DNA of 64,000 nt from Rufibacter tibetensis (GTDB lineage: Bacteria; Bacteroidota; Bacteroidia; Cytophagales; Hymenobacteraceae), in NCBI RefSeq assembly GCF_001310085.1, contig NZ_CP012643.1, positions 2,263,001-2,327,000 of the forward strand. The letters are read 5' to 3'. The notes under the pieces were generated by a model that was not told where the DNA came from, did not search any database, and saw only the letters and a program-made list of their open reading frames with translations. This document shows, one piece after another, positions 26,002-34,790 of this stretch. Made by a program: the position numbers and the translations under genes. The stretch's first letter is position 1. The number at the start of each line of letters is the position of its first letter.

Positions 26002-27318
26002 ATGGCAATATTAAGTAAAGATCAAGCGCAGGCGCTCCTCAAAAAGGCGCTGGGCTATTCCAAAGCCGATGAGTGCGAGGTAAACCTCACCGGTTATAAA
26101 GGCGGAAACATCCGTTATGCCCGTAGCACCGTGTCTACCAGCGGTGAAGAAGAAAACATGTCTCTGGCCGTAGAATCCCGCTTCGGGAAACGTTCTGGCG
26201 TGGCCACCATCAATGAGTTTGATGATGCCTCCCTGGAAAAGGTAGTGCGCCGGGCCGAAGAGGTAGCCCGCATAGCCCCGGAAAGCCCGGAGTACGTGCC
26301 CATGCTGGGACCACAGAACTACCTGCCCAGCAACGCCTGGTTCAAGTCTACCCATGACATCAACCCTGAGTACCGGGCTGAGGCCGCCGGAAAAAGCATG
26401 CAGCTCGCCGACAGCAAAAAACTGACGGCTGCCGGGTTCTGGGAAGACCGCAGTGGGTTCAGCGCCAAGATGAATTCCAAAGGCCTGTTCGCCTATAACC
26501 AAAGCTCAAACGTAGATTTTTCCGTGACCATGCGTACCGCTGACGGTACCGGTTCTGGCTATGTGACCCGTGACGTAAGCGATGTCAGCAAACTGGACAC
26601 CGCTGCTGCTTCTAACATAGCGGCACAAAAAGCTTTAACCTCTGTAAATGCCAAAGCCATTGAGCCGGGCAAATACACGGTGATTCTGGAGCCTACTGCC
26701 GCAGTTGATTTGCTGCAGAACATGTTCCGCAGCATGGATGCCCGCTCCGCTGAAGAAGGCCGTTCTTTCCTGAGCAAACCCGGCGGGAAGATCAAGCTGG
26801 GCGAGAAAATGTTTGATGAGCGCGTGACCATCACGTCCGACCCCACCAACCCTGAGGTGCCTTCCTCTACCTGGTCTAATGATGGCCGTCCGCACGAGAA
26901 AGTGACCTGGATTGATAAAGGTGTGGTGAAAAACATCCCGTATTCACAATTCTGGGCGCAGAAAAAAGGCGTGAAAGGCTTGCCTGCCCCGGGAGGTTTC
27001 ATCATGGCTGGCGGAAACCAGAGCCTGGAAGACCTGATCAAAGGCACCCAGAAAGGCATTTTGGTCACCCGTTTGTGGTACATCAGGGCAGTAGACCCAC
27101 AAACCCTGCTTTACACCGGCCTTACCCGTGACGGAACCTTCTACATTGAGAACGGCAAGATCAAGCACCCAGTGAAGAACTTCCGTTTCAACGAAAGCCC
27201 GGTGATCATGCTAAACAACCTGGAGGCCATGGGCAAACCGCAGCGCATTGGCGGGAACCTGGTGCCTCCAATGAAAATCAGAGACTTCACCTTCACCAGC
27301 TTGTCTGACGCTGTATAA
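26002..27318 (+). CDS. tldE: TldE/PmbA-like partner peptidase subunit
   Basis: A 438-residue TldD/PmbA-family protein without the HExxxH motif, as expected for the non-catalytic TldE/PmbA subunit. The start at ATG 26002 (MAILSKDQAQALLKKAL) is preferred over a longer frame that runs into the intergenic hairpin. N-terminal half YSKADECEVNLTGYKGGNIRYARSTVSTSGEEENMSLAVESRFGKRSG matches the family's first domain; the C-terminal half includes GGNQSLEDLIKGTQKGILVTRLWYIRAVDPQTLLYTGLTRDGTFYIENG. No signal peptide, unlike the TldD-like partner. Same operon and therefore presumed heterodimer partner. Confidence 0.9.
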   Translation: MAILSKDQAQALLKKALGYSKADECEVNLTGYKGGNIRYARSTVSTSGEEENMSLAVESRFGKRSGVATINEFDDASLEKVVRRAEEVARIAPESPEYVPMLGPQNYLPSNAWFKSTHDINPEYRAEAAGKSMQLADSKKLTAAGFWEDRSGFSAKMNSKGLFAYNQSSNVDFSVTMRTADGTGSGYVTRDVSDVSKLDTAAASNIAAQKALTSVNAKAIEPGKYTVILEPTAAVDLLQNMFRSMDARSAEEGRSFLSKPGGKIKLGEKMFDERVTITSDPTNPEVPSSTWSNDGRPHEKVTWIDKGVVKNIPYSQFWAQKKGVKGLPAPGGFIMAGGNQSLEDLIKGTQKGILVTRLWYIRAVDPQTLLYTGLTRDGTFYIENGKIKHPVKNFRFNESPVIMLNNLEAMGKPQRIGGNLVPPMKIRDFTFTSLSDAV

Positions 27319-27336
27319 TTCACAGATATAACCTGT

Positions 27337-27365
27337 AAAGCCGTTCTACCTGGTGGAACGGCTTT
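27337..27365 (+). terminator. Terminator after tldE-like gene
   Basis: Inverted repeat 27337-27346 / 27356-27365 (AAAGCCGTTC and complement) followed by TTCTTTTCTTT. It lies only 12 bases before the next ATG, so it may attenuate rather than end transcription. Confidence 0.7.
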
Positions 27366-27376
27366 CTTTTCTTTAC

Positions 27377-27997
27377 ATGCCCGCTCTTTTCACCTTCGTA
27401 CGCCTGCAATACCGCTCCGGCAACTGGGACACCGACCAGCGTATGCCTTCTAACCTGCTGCACTCAATGGTGGAGTACACTACCGTGCCCATTGTGGAAC
27501 AGGAGAAGGTGGTCAGTCTGGAAAGCACCGAGCTGTTCCGTTACCCATTCTGCTACCTGAGCGGGCACAAACTGGTGCAGTTCAACGCGAAGGAAAAGGC
27601 CAACTTTGAGCGCTACGTGCAGAACGGCGGCTTCGTGTTTGTAGATGACTGCAACCATGACATAGACGGTTTGTTTGCCCGTTCATTTGAAGAGCAGATG
27701 CGCGTATGCTTCGGCCCGAAGGCTTTGAAGAAAATTCCTAACAACCACCCGCTGTACCGTTCTTTTTTCAAGTTTGAAGAAGGTCCGCCCACCACGTCTT
27801 TTGAGCTCAATGGCTGGGGTGATGACCTGGTGCATGACTACCTCAAAGCTTATGAAGTGAATGGCCGCATTGCCGTGCTCTACAGCAACAAAGACTACGG
27901 CTGCGAGTGGGACTATGACTTCCGGAACAAGCGCTGGCTGGCCGAGGACAACACCAAGTTTGGGGTGAACATTGTGATGTACGCGCTCATGAGTTAA
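27377..27997 (+). CDS. DUF4159 protein
   Basis: A 206-residue soluble protein, start at ATG 27377 (MPALFTFVRLQYRSGNWDTDQRMPSNLLHSM), giving the DUF4159 opening. Core FRYPFCYLSGHKLVQFNAKEKANFERYVQNGGFVFVDDCNHDIDGLFARSFEEQM and NNHPLYRSFF, GRIAVLYSNKDYGCEWDYDF are family signatures. DUF4159 folds like a class I glutamine amidotransferase-type domain and typically sits beside TldD/TldE, MoxR and DUF58 genes in Bacteroidota, as here. Biochemical role unknown; probably part of a MoxR-VWA envelope maintenance system. Confidence 0.9.
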   Translation: MPALFTFVRLQYRSGNWDTDQRMPSNLLHSMVEYTTVPIVEQEKVVSLESTELFRYPFCYLSGHKLVQFNAKEKANFERYVQNGGFVFVDDCNHDIDGLFARSFEEQMRVCFGPKALKKIPNNHPLYRSFFKFEEGPPTTSFELNGWGDDLVHDYLKAYEVNGRIAVLYSNKDYGCEWDYDFRNKRWLAEDNTKFGVNIVMYALMS

Positions 27998-28061
27998 GCC
28001 GTAGTTTAGGCTTGTTTTATACAATCGCGTTAGAAGCGAAAAATTGGTAGTACCATATACC

Positions 28062-28173
28062 GCTGGCGCGAGCCTCCGGCTCGTGTCCGGACGCAAAGCA
28101 AAATTAGTTTGAGTAATCAACTTGAAAAGGAATCAGCAATACGTGCGGACACGAGCCGGAGGCTCGCGCCAGC
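28062..28173. repeat. REP-like inverted-repeat element
   Basis: Perfect 28-base arms, 28062-28089 (GCTGGCGCGAGCCTCCGGCT then CGTGTCCG) and 28146-28173, separated by 56 AT-rich bases. Each arm contains its own small palindrome CGAGCC-TCC-GGCTCG, the layout of paired REP sequences. It is inserted between the DUF4159 and MoxR genes. Confidence 0.85.
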
Positions 28174-28309
28174 TTAACAAGTATCATCGCTACTAGCAAA
28201 GCTGTTTTTCCAAGCATTTTCTGAAAAACACTCCCTAAACACTATGGCGATTACCTCAACAATCGCTTACTTACTAATCAAAGTAATTGACGTCTAGTTT
28301 ACGCCCCAC

Positions 28310-29305
28310 GTGACCGCACAAGAAGTAACTCAACTCTTAAATAAACTACCTGCGCTTAGGCAGGAAATAAGTAAAATCATTGTAGGCCAGCAGGAAGTAC
28401 TGGATGAAGTGCTTATCACGCTTCTGGCTGGTGGGCACGGATTGTTAGAGGGCGTACCAGGTTTGGCCAAAACCTTACTGGTGCGTACCCTAGCGAATGC
28501 TGTCGATTTGCCTTTCCGCCGAATCCAATTCACGCCAGACTTGATGCCCACGGACATCTTGGGCACCGAAGTGCTGGAAGAAGACCACACTACCGGCAAA
28601 CGGTTCTTCCAATTCAACGAAGGCCCCATCTTCGCCAGCATTGTCTTAGCAGATGAGATCAACCGGACGCCTCCTAAAACCCAGGCGGCGCTGCTGGAAG
28701 CCATGCAGGAATTCGAGGTAACCTACGCCGGAAAGACGTACCCATTGCCGCGCCCCTTCTTCCTGCTCGCTACCCAGAACCCCATTGAACAAAGCGGTAC
28801 GTATCCCTTGCCCGAGGCTCAACTAGACCGCTTTCTGCTCTACATTAAGATTAAGTATCCCACAGAACTGGAGGAGATTTCTGTCTTGAAAAGCACCACA
28901 GGTGGACAGCGGGAGAAAGTGCAACCTGTTTTATCAGGTCCCGAAATTCTGGCCCTGCAAGGCTTAGTACGCGAGGTCTCCATTTCAGATGAACTGGTAG
29001 CCTACGTAGCGCGCCTGGTGCGTGCCACTCGTCCTGAGGACAGTTCAGTACCGTTTGTGCAGGAGTTCGTGCGTTGGGGTGCCGGTCCGCGCGCTGGTCA
29101 GGCGCTTATTCTTACCGCCAAAGCCCGTGCTCTGCTACAAGGCCGTTTCGCAGTGACCATGCCAGACTTGCAGACTATGGCGTATCCGGTGCTTCGGCAT
29201 AGGGTGCTCGTGAACTTCTCCGCGGAGGCGGATAACATCTCTACAGACAGAGTTGTGGAGGAATTGTTGAAAGGAGTGGAACAGCCACGGGAAGTGCTGC
29301 GGTAA
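28310..29305 (+). CDS. MoxR-family AAA+ ATPase
   Basis: A 331-residue AAA+ ATPase. Walker A GVPGLAKT at 48-55, Walker B VLADEINR near 112, sensor 1 ATQNP near 153, and PLPEAQLDRFLL as the arginine-finger region; the C-terminal lid contains GAGPRAGQALILTAKARALLQGR. Starts at GTG 28310 (no in-frame ATG fits the family N-terminus). MoxR proteins act with VWA/DUF58 proteins as chaperones that assemble or activate other complexes. The DUF58 partner is the next gene. The 312-base gap upstream and 174-base gap downstream both hold inverted-repeat elements. Confidence 0.94.
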   Translation: MTAQEVTQLLNKLPALRQEISKIIVGQQEVLDEVLITLLAGGHGLLEGVPGLAKTLLVRTLANAVDLPFRRIQFTPDLMPTDILGTEVLEEDHTTGKRFFQFNEGPIFASIVLADEINRTPPKTQAALLEAMQEFEVTYAGKTYPLPRPFFLLATQNPIEQSGTYPLPEAQLDRFLLYIKIKYPTELEEISVLKSTTGGQREKVQPVLSGPEILALQGLVREVSISDELVAYVARLVRATRPEDSSVPFVQEFVRWGAGPRAGQALILTAKARALLQGRFAVTMPDLQTMAYPVLRHRVLVNFSAEADNISTDRVVEELLKGVEQPREVLR

Positions 29306-29340
29306 ATCAAGCTAATCTATGATAGAGGAGTACTCTCTTG

Positions 29341-29429
29341 TGTCATCCTGAAAGGATCTTGTGGGCAAGCGGTAGTAGCGCTGATTTAATGCCTTTCTAG
29401 TTCGCTCACAAGATCTTTCCAAGATGACA
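29341..29429. repeat. Second inverted-repeat element, between moxR and DUF58 genes
   Basis: Imperfect arms TGTCATCCTGAAAGGATCTT (29341-29360, continuing GTGGGC) and its complement ending at 29429 (TGTCATCTTGGAAAGATCTT on the minus strand). About 20 of the first 23 bases match. Spacer ~30 bases. Looks like a MITE or REP-type element of a family different from the one at 28062. Confidence 0.8.
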
Positions 29430-29479
29430 GAAAAAAGAATAGATTTCTTTGTGCTAAAGTCAGTTAAAGAATTTTAACA

Positions 29480-30364
29480 ATGCCCCACCGTCTCCTCAAC
29501 CCTCAAACCTTCGCCGCCATCAAAGACCTGCGCCTGATTGCCAGGGCGGTAGTGGATGGTTTTATGTTGGGGCAAAACCAGAGCGTAAGGCGGGGAGCGG
29601 GCATTGAGTTTGCGCAGTACCGGAGCTACCAGCCCGGCGATGATCTGCGGCAGCTGGATTGGAAAATGTTTGCGCGGTCAGATAGGTATTACATCCGGGA
29701 ATCTGAGGTAGATAGCAGTGTAGCGGTGCGGTTCGTGGTGGATGCTAGCGGCTCCATGGCCCATAAGGATGGGGATTTGACGAAGCTGGACTACGCCCGG
29801 TATCTGGTAGCGGCGCTGGCATATCTGGCCATTCAGCAAGGCGATGCCATCGGGTTGTTTGTGGTGCAGGAGGAGCAGTTGGTGCAGTTGGCGCCGCAGC
29901 AATCCAGTCAGCATTTGCAGCGGTTCTTCCATCAGTTGGAGCACGTGAAACCAAATGGGCTTTTCCCGGCCGCTGACCGTTTAGCACCCGTTTTTGCGAA
30001 AAAGCGCCAAAGAGAGATCACGGTGTTTGTGTCCGATATGTACGAGCAAGCATCAGAGATAACCGAGACGCTGCGCAAGATAGGGGCCCGGGAGAAAGAC
30101 ACGCTTCTGTTCCACCTCATGGGCAAAAATGAACTGGAGTTCACCTATCAAGGGCAGATTTCCTTTCAGGATTTAGAGACCGGGCAGACCATTCAGGTGA
30201 GTTCTGACGCGCAACGGGCCGAGTATCTTTCCCGCCTGCAAGAATGGCTCAAAGGTCTGGAAACCGACACCCGCAAAAAGCTAATCCATTACGAGAGGTT
30301 CCACCTGCATGAGCCTTTGGACAAAGCGCTTCGGGCTTTCCTGATGAGCCGGGCCAGGCAGTAA
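29480..30364 (+). CDS. DUF58 / VWA-like protein
   Basis: A 294-residue DUF58 protein. The signature GAGIEFAQYRSYQPGDDLRQLDWKMFARSDRYYIRESE (~40-76) is followed by VVDASGSMAHKDG, a von Willebrand A-type metal site (DxSxS). C-terminal part IGAREKDTLLFHLMGKNELEFTYQGQISFQDLETG is also typical. Usual partner of MoxR ATPases. In many Bacteroidota the next genes are BatA-type membrane proteins; none is present here because the following operon is on the other strand. Confidence 0.92.
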   Translation: MPHRLLNPQTFAAIKDLRLIARAVVDGFMLGQNQSVRRGAGIEFAQYRSYQPGDDLRQLDWKMFARSDRYYIRESEVDSSVAVRFVVDASGSMAHKDGDLTKLDYARYLVAALAYLAIQQGDAIGLFVVQEEQLVQLAPQQSSQHLQRFFHQLEHVKPNGLFPAADRLAPVFAKKRQREITVFVSDMYEQASEITETLRKIGAREKDTLLFHLMGKNELEFTYQGQISFQDLETGQTIQVSSDAQRAEYLSRLQEWLKGLETDTRKKLIHYERFHLHEPLDKALRAFLMSRARQ

Positions 30365-30439
30365 AGTAGTTCTGAGCCTTCTTTTCTAAAATCAGCCTGA
30401 AAACAAATCTTATCTTTCCCTTCGGCAGAAAGCATAAAA

Positions 30440-30494
30440 AAGCGGTCCCTTTTACCGGCTCTTTTCAGAAAAAGGCTGGTAAACGGGACCGCTT
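30440..30494. terminator. Bidirectional terminator between convergent operons
   Basis: Near-perfect 21-base inverted repeat, 30440-30460 with 30474-30494 (starts AAGCGGTCCC; two mismatches), preceded by A-run and between convergent genes DUF58 and M16. Confidence 0.88.
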
Positions 30495-30511
30495 ACTGTA
30501 GGCAGAAGAAC

Positions 30512-32581
30512 CTATTTTAGTTTGAAGACATCGTCTTTCAGGTTCTTGTTGATTTCTACGCTGTTCACGGTAGAGGTAATCACCTGGCTGCCAATGTGCA
30601 GGTCAATCTGGTGCGGGAACTTGATGCCGTTCACCTCGCGGTAATCTTTCAGGTCGGTAGTTTGGTTGGCGGTACCAACTGAAGTTTGCTCAGTAGCTAC
30701 CTCGCGGATTTTCAAACCGGTTTCCTTGTCAAAGTAGTGGTAAGACTTTTTGCCGCTAGGCAGGGTCAGTTCCAGTTTATAAGCATCGCGGCCTTCTACT
30801 TTCTCTACCTGGTTCAGGGCCAGTTTCACCCCTAATTGGTCATAGTTCAGGAAGTTCGTCCAGATGTCCAGTTTTTGGTCCTGCAGTTCTGCCGGGGACA
30901 TTTCTTTTACCTGACCTTGTGTGATGATTGCGCCTTTGGTGCCGTTGATGGCCACCCGGTTAATCTCATTCTCGTTGAATCTGATAGTCATCAACGACTT
31001 GTCGGCACCCTTTTGCTGCACCGTTACTGCCAGTTGCGCGCCAGGTACCTTCATGGTTCGTTTAATGGTCAGGTCCTTTACTTTCTCCACGTTCGCTTTA
31101 CCACCAATGGCGTTGATGTAGGCAGCCAGTACGGTTTGCACGTTCACGCCTGCCGGGAGCGACATCAAAGGAGCGTCAACTTTTTCACCAAATGCATTCA
31201 GGTAAGCAATGGGCTGGTTAGCGTTGAAGCGCTTCAGCTTGTCAGAGATTTCACGGGCGTTGCCCACGGCTACTAAATAGGCTTTCTCCGGCTGAAGGTA
31301 TTTCTGGGCCACGCGCTGGATGTCAGCAGGTGTTACCGCAGCTACGTTCTTCAGGTAGTTGGCATAGTAATCTTGTGGTAGGTTGTAGCGCGCGGTGTTG
31401 ATGGCGAACATGGCTACCGTAAGCGGGTTCTCCAAAGAACGGGCGAAGGAACCAATGATCATGTTCTTTACCTTCTGCAACTCCTCAGCAGAGACAGGCT
31501 CTTTGCGCAGGCGATCCATTTCAAACATGATCTGGGTGAAGGCGCTATCAGTGACGGTATTCCGCACGCTGGCGAACGCACTAAAACGGCCAGAAATACG
31601 GTCGTTAGACAGAGAAGAGTTGGAGCCGTAGGTGTAGGCGTGCTTCTCACGCAGGTTCGCATCCAGGCGGGCAAAAGAGCCACCCAGGATGTTGTTCATC
31701 AAACTGGCGGCAATGGCATCTGGGCTGCCGGGCTTCAAATCAACGGCATAGGTTACGGAGATGTTTGACTGTACCGAGTTGGGACGGTCTATGACTGCTA
31801 CCTGGTTGCCAGCCAAGGCGGCTGGAACCGGATAGGTGTTCTGTTTCACATCGGCGTTTTTCCATTTGCCAAAGTACTCCTTCACCAGCTTCTTCGCGTC
31901 TTTGGGGGTAATGTCGCCCACAATGGCTAAGTAGCCAATGTTCGGTCTGAAGTACGAGGTGTAGTAATTCTGCACATCGGTTAACGAGATGTTGCCTACG
32001 GTTTTTTCCGTGATCACCTCGCCATACGGATGAGTTTTGCCATAAAGCAGAGCCTGTTGAGCGTTTCTTTCAATAGTAGCCGGGTCATCTTTTGACGACG
32101 CCAGGTTAGAGGCCATCTGCTTCTTGAACTTGTCCAACTCTTCCTGCTTGAACTGCGGACGCAACACTACATCGGCGGTTAATTCCAGCAATTTAGGAAA
32201 GTGTTTCTTCAGGCCTGAGGCCGAGAAGCCGGTAGCGGAGGTGTTCAGGGATGCCCCGATGAAGTCAATCTGCTCGTCTAGCTGGTCTTTGGTGCGGGTG
32301 GTGGTACCGGTGCGCATCAAATAGCCAGCGGCTCCGGTGAGGCCTGCTTTCTCGCCTTCCAAAAGAGGGGCGCGGTCCAGTACCAAACTCATGGCCACGG
32401 TAGGCAGGTTGTGGTTTTCCACCACGTACACTCTTAGGCCATTAGAAAGTGTGAAAGACTCGTATTTACCTATTTCAATGGTAGGAGCCGGACCCGCAGG
32501 CGGTGGCGTTTGCTTTGTCTGGGCCGAGCTGCCAAAAGAGACTACCAGCGCCAAAAAGAAAATCGAAATATATTTTTTCAT
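30512..32581 (-). CDS. M16-family peptidase subunit lacking zinc site, with extra C-terminal domain
   Basis: A 689-residue exported M16 (insulinase/pitrilysin) protein. Signal peptide MKKYISIFFLALVVSFGSSA-Q. M16 halves cover ~40-470 (SNGLRVYVVENHNLPTVAMSLVLD; YFRPNIGYLAIVGDITPKDAKKLVKEYFGKWKN). At the place of HxxEH it reads EKAGLTGAAGYLMRTG, so the zinc site is missing. Residues ~490-689 add a domain (VEKVKDLTIKRTMKVPGAQLAVTVQQKG ... GVKLALNQVEKVEGRDAYKLELTLPSGKKSYHYFDKETGLKIRE) like LolA/outer-membrane lipoprotein-type folds. Second gene of an operon, 32 bases after the catalytic M16 gene, so it is the non-catalytic partner. Confidence 0.92.
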   Translation of the reverse strand: MKKYISIFFLALVVSFGSSAQTKQTPPPAGPAPTIEIGKYESFTLSNGLRVYVVENHNLPTVAMSLVLDRAPLLEGEKAGLTGAAGYLMRTGTTTRTKDQLDEQIDFIGASLNTSATGFSASGLKKHFPKLLELTADVVLRPQFKQEELDKFKKQMASNLASSKDDPATIERNAQQALLYGKTHPYGEVITEKTVGNISLTDVQNYYTSYFRPNIGYLAIVGDITPKDAKKLVKEYFGKWKNADVKQNTYPVPAALAGNQVAVIDRPNSVQSNISVTYAVDLKPGSPDAIAASLMNNILGGSFARLDANLREKHAYTYGSNSSLSNDRISGRFSAFASVRNTVTDSAFTQIMFEMDRLRKEPVSAEELQKVKNMIIGSFARSLENPLTVAMFAINTARYNLPQDYYANYLKNVAAVTPADIQRVAQKYLQPEKAYLVAVGNAREISDKLKRFNANQPIAYLNAFGEKVDAPLMSLPAGVNVQTVLAAYINAIGGKANVEKVKDLTIKRTMKVPGAQLAVTVQQKGADKSLMTIRFNENEINRVAINGTKGAIITQGQVKEMSPAELQDQKLDIWTNFLNYDQLGVKLALNQVEKVEGRDAYKLELTLPSGKKSYHYFDKETGLKIREVATEQTSVGTANQTTDLKDYREVNGIKFPHQIDLHIGSQVITSTVNSVEINKNLKDDVFKLK

Positions 32582-32613
32582 GGAATTCTGTGAATAAGAA
32601 AAAGAGAAGCTGC

Positions 32614-33939
32614 TTACCTGGCTTGGGCTGCCTTTGGCAGGTAATGCACTACGGCGCGGTTCTCTTTGGTGAAGTATTTCTTGGCTACCCGCGTTAAATC
32701 ATCTTTGGTCACGGCCAGCATCTTGTCCAGCTCTGTGTTGATGAGGTTGGTGTTGCCGTACAGCGCGTGGTAAGACGCCAGTTTTTCGGTGCGGCCTTCC
32801 AGAGTAGAGATACTGTTGATATAGTCGGTCTCTATTTGGTTGCGCAGTTTTTGGAACTCCTGGTCAGAGACGGTTTCGTTTTTCACGCGCTCAATCTCAG
32901 CGTCCATGGCGCGCTCCAAATCATGCACATCCACGCCCTGGTTTGCAATGCCCAGGTTGATGAACAGCCCCGGATCTTCCAAGGATACCGGAATAGAAGC
33001 CACCGTTACGGCTTTTTGCTGCTTGTCTACCAAGGCTTTGTTCAGGCGTGAACTAGGTCCTCCTGAAAGCAAGGTAGTCAGCATGTTGATGGCGTAAGAA
33101 TCTTCAGAGCCTTGCGCCGGAATGTGGTAGGCCTGGATTACCGCTGGTAGCTGGATGTTGTCAAAAACCACTTTGCGGCCTTCCTCAATCTGAGTTGGCT
33201 CTACTACCGTGGGGCGCGGAATAGTACCGGTTCCTTTCGGGATTTTAGCAAAGTACTGCTCCACCCAAGCTTTGGTCTGGTTGATATCCAGGTCACCGGC
33301 AATGGTTAAGGTGGCATTGTTCGGTACATAGAACGTCTTGTAGAACTGCTCAAACTCGCGAGCCGAGGCTCTGTCTATGTATTGCGCAGACCCAATGGGC
33401 ACCCACCGGTACGGATGCACCGAGTACGCCGTCGCGAAGGTGTTCTCCAGCAGCGTGCCGTACGGACGGTTGTCAATGGTTTGCTTTTTCTCTTCTTTCA
33501 CCACCTGGCGCTGCGTCTCTATGCCTTGCTGGTCAATTTTAGCGGCGCGCAAACGATCGGCTTCCATCCAAAGGCCCAAGGCCAGTTGGTTAGAAGGCAG
33601 GATCTGGTAGTAGTACGTGCGGTCAAAAGAGGTATTGGCATTCACGGCCCCGCCCGCACTCTGAATCATGTTGATGTACTTGCCGCGTTCCACGTTCTCA
33701 GAGCCTTCAAACATCAAGTGTTCAAAGAAATGTGCGAAACCGGTACGATCAGCGTTCTCGTTCTTGGAGCCCACGTGGTACATCATGGTCACGGCCACAG
33801 TGGGAGTGGTTTTGTCCTGGTGCAGGATCACGTGCAGACCATTGGGCAGGTCGTATTCCGTGAACTGAATTTTGTTGCTCTGTGCGGCCGCCGTTAAGCT
33901 AGCACCCAACAACAGGATACTCAAAATCTTACGTTTCAT
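32614..33939 (-). CDS. M16-family zinc protease, catalytic subunit
   Basis: A 441-residue periplasmic zinc protease. Signal peptide MKRKILSILLLGASLTAAA-Q. The inverted zinc motif HFFEH is at 70-74 (TGFAHFFEHLMFEG), and the distal Glu follows about 75 residues later in the KEEKKQTIDNRPYG region. The C-terminal half (YKTFYVPNNATLTIAGDLDINQTKAWVEQYFAKIPKG) is the non-catalytic M16 fold. Known behaviour: two-subunit M16 enzymes enclose and cut peptides. The downstream gene encodes the inactive partner with a C-terminal extension. Confidence 0.94.
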   Translation of the reverse strand: MKRKILSILLLGASLTAAAQSNKIQFTEYDLPNGLHVILHQDKTTPTVAVTMMYHVGSKNENADRTGFAHFFEHLMFEGSENVERGKYINMIQSAGGAVNANTSFDRTYYYQILPSNQLALGLWMEADRLRAAKIDQQGIETQRQVVKEEKKQTIDNRPYGTLLENTFATAYSVHPYRWVPIGSAQYIDRASAREFEQFYKTFYVPNNATLTIAGDLDINQTKAWVEQYFAKIPKGTGTIPRPTVVEPTQIEEGRKVVFDNIQLPAVIQAYHIPAQGSEDSYAINMLTTLLSGGPSSRLNKALVDKQQKAVTVASIPVSLEDPGLFINLGIANQGVDVHDLERAMDAEIERVKNETVSDQEFQKLRNQIETDYINSISTLEGRTEKLASYHALYGNTNLINTELDKMLAVTKDDLTRVAKKYFTKENRAVVHYLPKAAQAR

Positions 33940-34152
33940 TCAAAAAGCATTAAAAATAAAAAGGGTCGTTTGTAAGGATGGCGCGTTTTTGGCTTTGTTT
34001 CCAGAAAGCATCCTTAAAATTAAGGCATTTTTCCCAAAAACTGTTCCATTTGCCTGATTGCCTAACAGATAGTTCTCCTTTTTTCATCTGTTGATTAAAC
34101 CAAAGGCCAGCAATTCTTTCTAATCTGTAAACCCACTAACCAAAACAATAGT

Positions 34153-34590
34153 ATGAAAACCCTGCAAAAATTAACCACGCTCGCTTTCCTGTTTGTGGCA
34201 CTGTTAGCCGGTACGTCTGCCTTCGCGCAGCAAACCCAAACGCCTCAGGGTCAAGGTCGTGCCAGACTCTCTGCGGAAGAGCGGGCAGCCATGCAGTTAG
34301 ACCGTTACCAGAAACAACTGGAGCTCACTCCAGACCAAAGCACTAAGATCAAAGCCATTTTAATGGCCTCAGCACAGGAGATGGAGAAGATGCGCGCCGC
34401 CGGAGGTCGTCCTGACCGTACCGCCATGCAAGCAGAAGCCCAGAAACGTGCTACTGAAATCAACGCCATCTTAACTCCTGCGCAGCAAGAGAAATTCGCC
34501 AGGATTTTAGCTGAGCAATTAGAGAGACAGAACGGCGGAGGACAAGGCCAGGGCGGACAGCGCCGCATGAACAGCCAAGGCAATCAATAG
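34153..34590 (+). CDS. Spy/CpxP-like periplasmic protein
   Basis: A 145-residue exported helical protein. Signal peptide ends AFA-QQ. Two LTxxQ-type motifs, LTPDQSTKIKAIL (~60) and LTPAQQEKFARIL (~108), are typical of Spy/CpxP chaperone-like proteins that respond to envelope stress. The C-terminus is a Gly/Gln-rich tail (NGGGQGQGGQRRMNSQGNQ). Single gene with its own terminator. Confidence 0.85.
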   Translation: MKTLQKLTTLAFLFVALLAGTSAFAQQTQTPQGQGRARLSAEERAAMQLDRYQKQLELTPDQSTKIKAILMASAQEMEKMRAAGGRPDRTAMQAEAQKRATEINAILTPAQQEKFARILAEQLERQNGGGQGQGGQRRMNSQGNQ

Positions 34591-34607
34591 GCATTTCCTT
34601 TCAGGTA

Positions 34608-34649
34608 GAAACAAAAAAGCCGGAGTTAATCCTCCGGCTTTTTTGTTTC
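34608..34649 (+). terminator. Terminator after Spy-like gene
   Basis: Perfect 18-base inverted repeat 34608-34625 / 34632-34649 (GAAACAAAAAAGCCGGAG) with loop TTAATC. Confidence 0.92.
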
Positions 34650-34790
34650 TGTTCCTGTTCTGGATGTAGGGCAATCCCTTGTGGTTGCTCTAAACGGTGA
34701 TTGCCCACGTTCTGCAACCCCAATGCCTACTTTGCTTGCCATTCCTTAGAGAAGAAACTATCTTACACAGAAGATTCCACTGTTGCCTCT

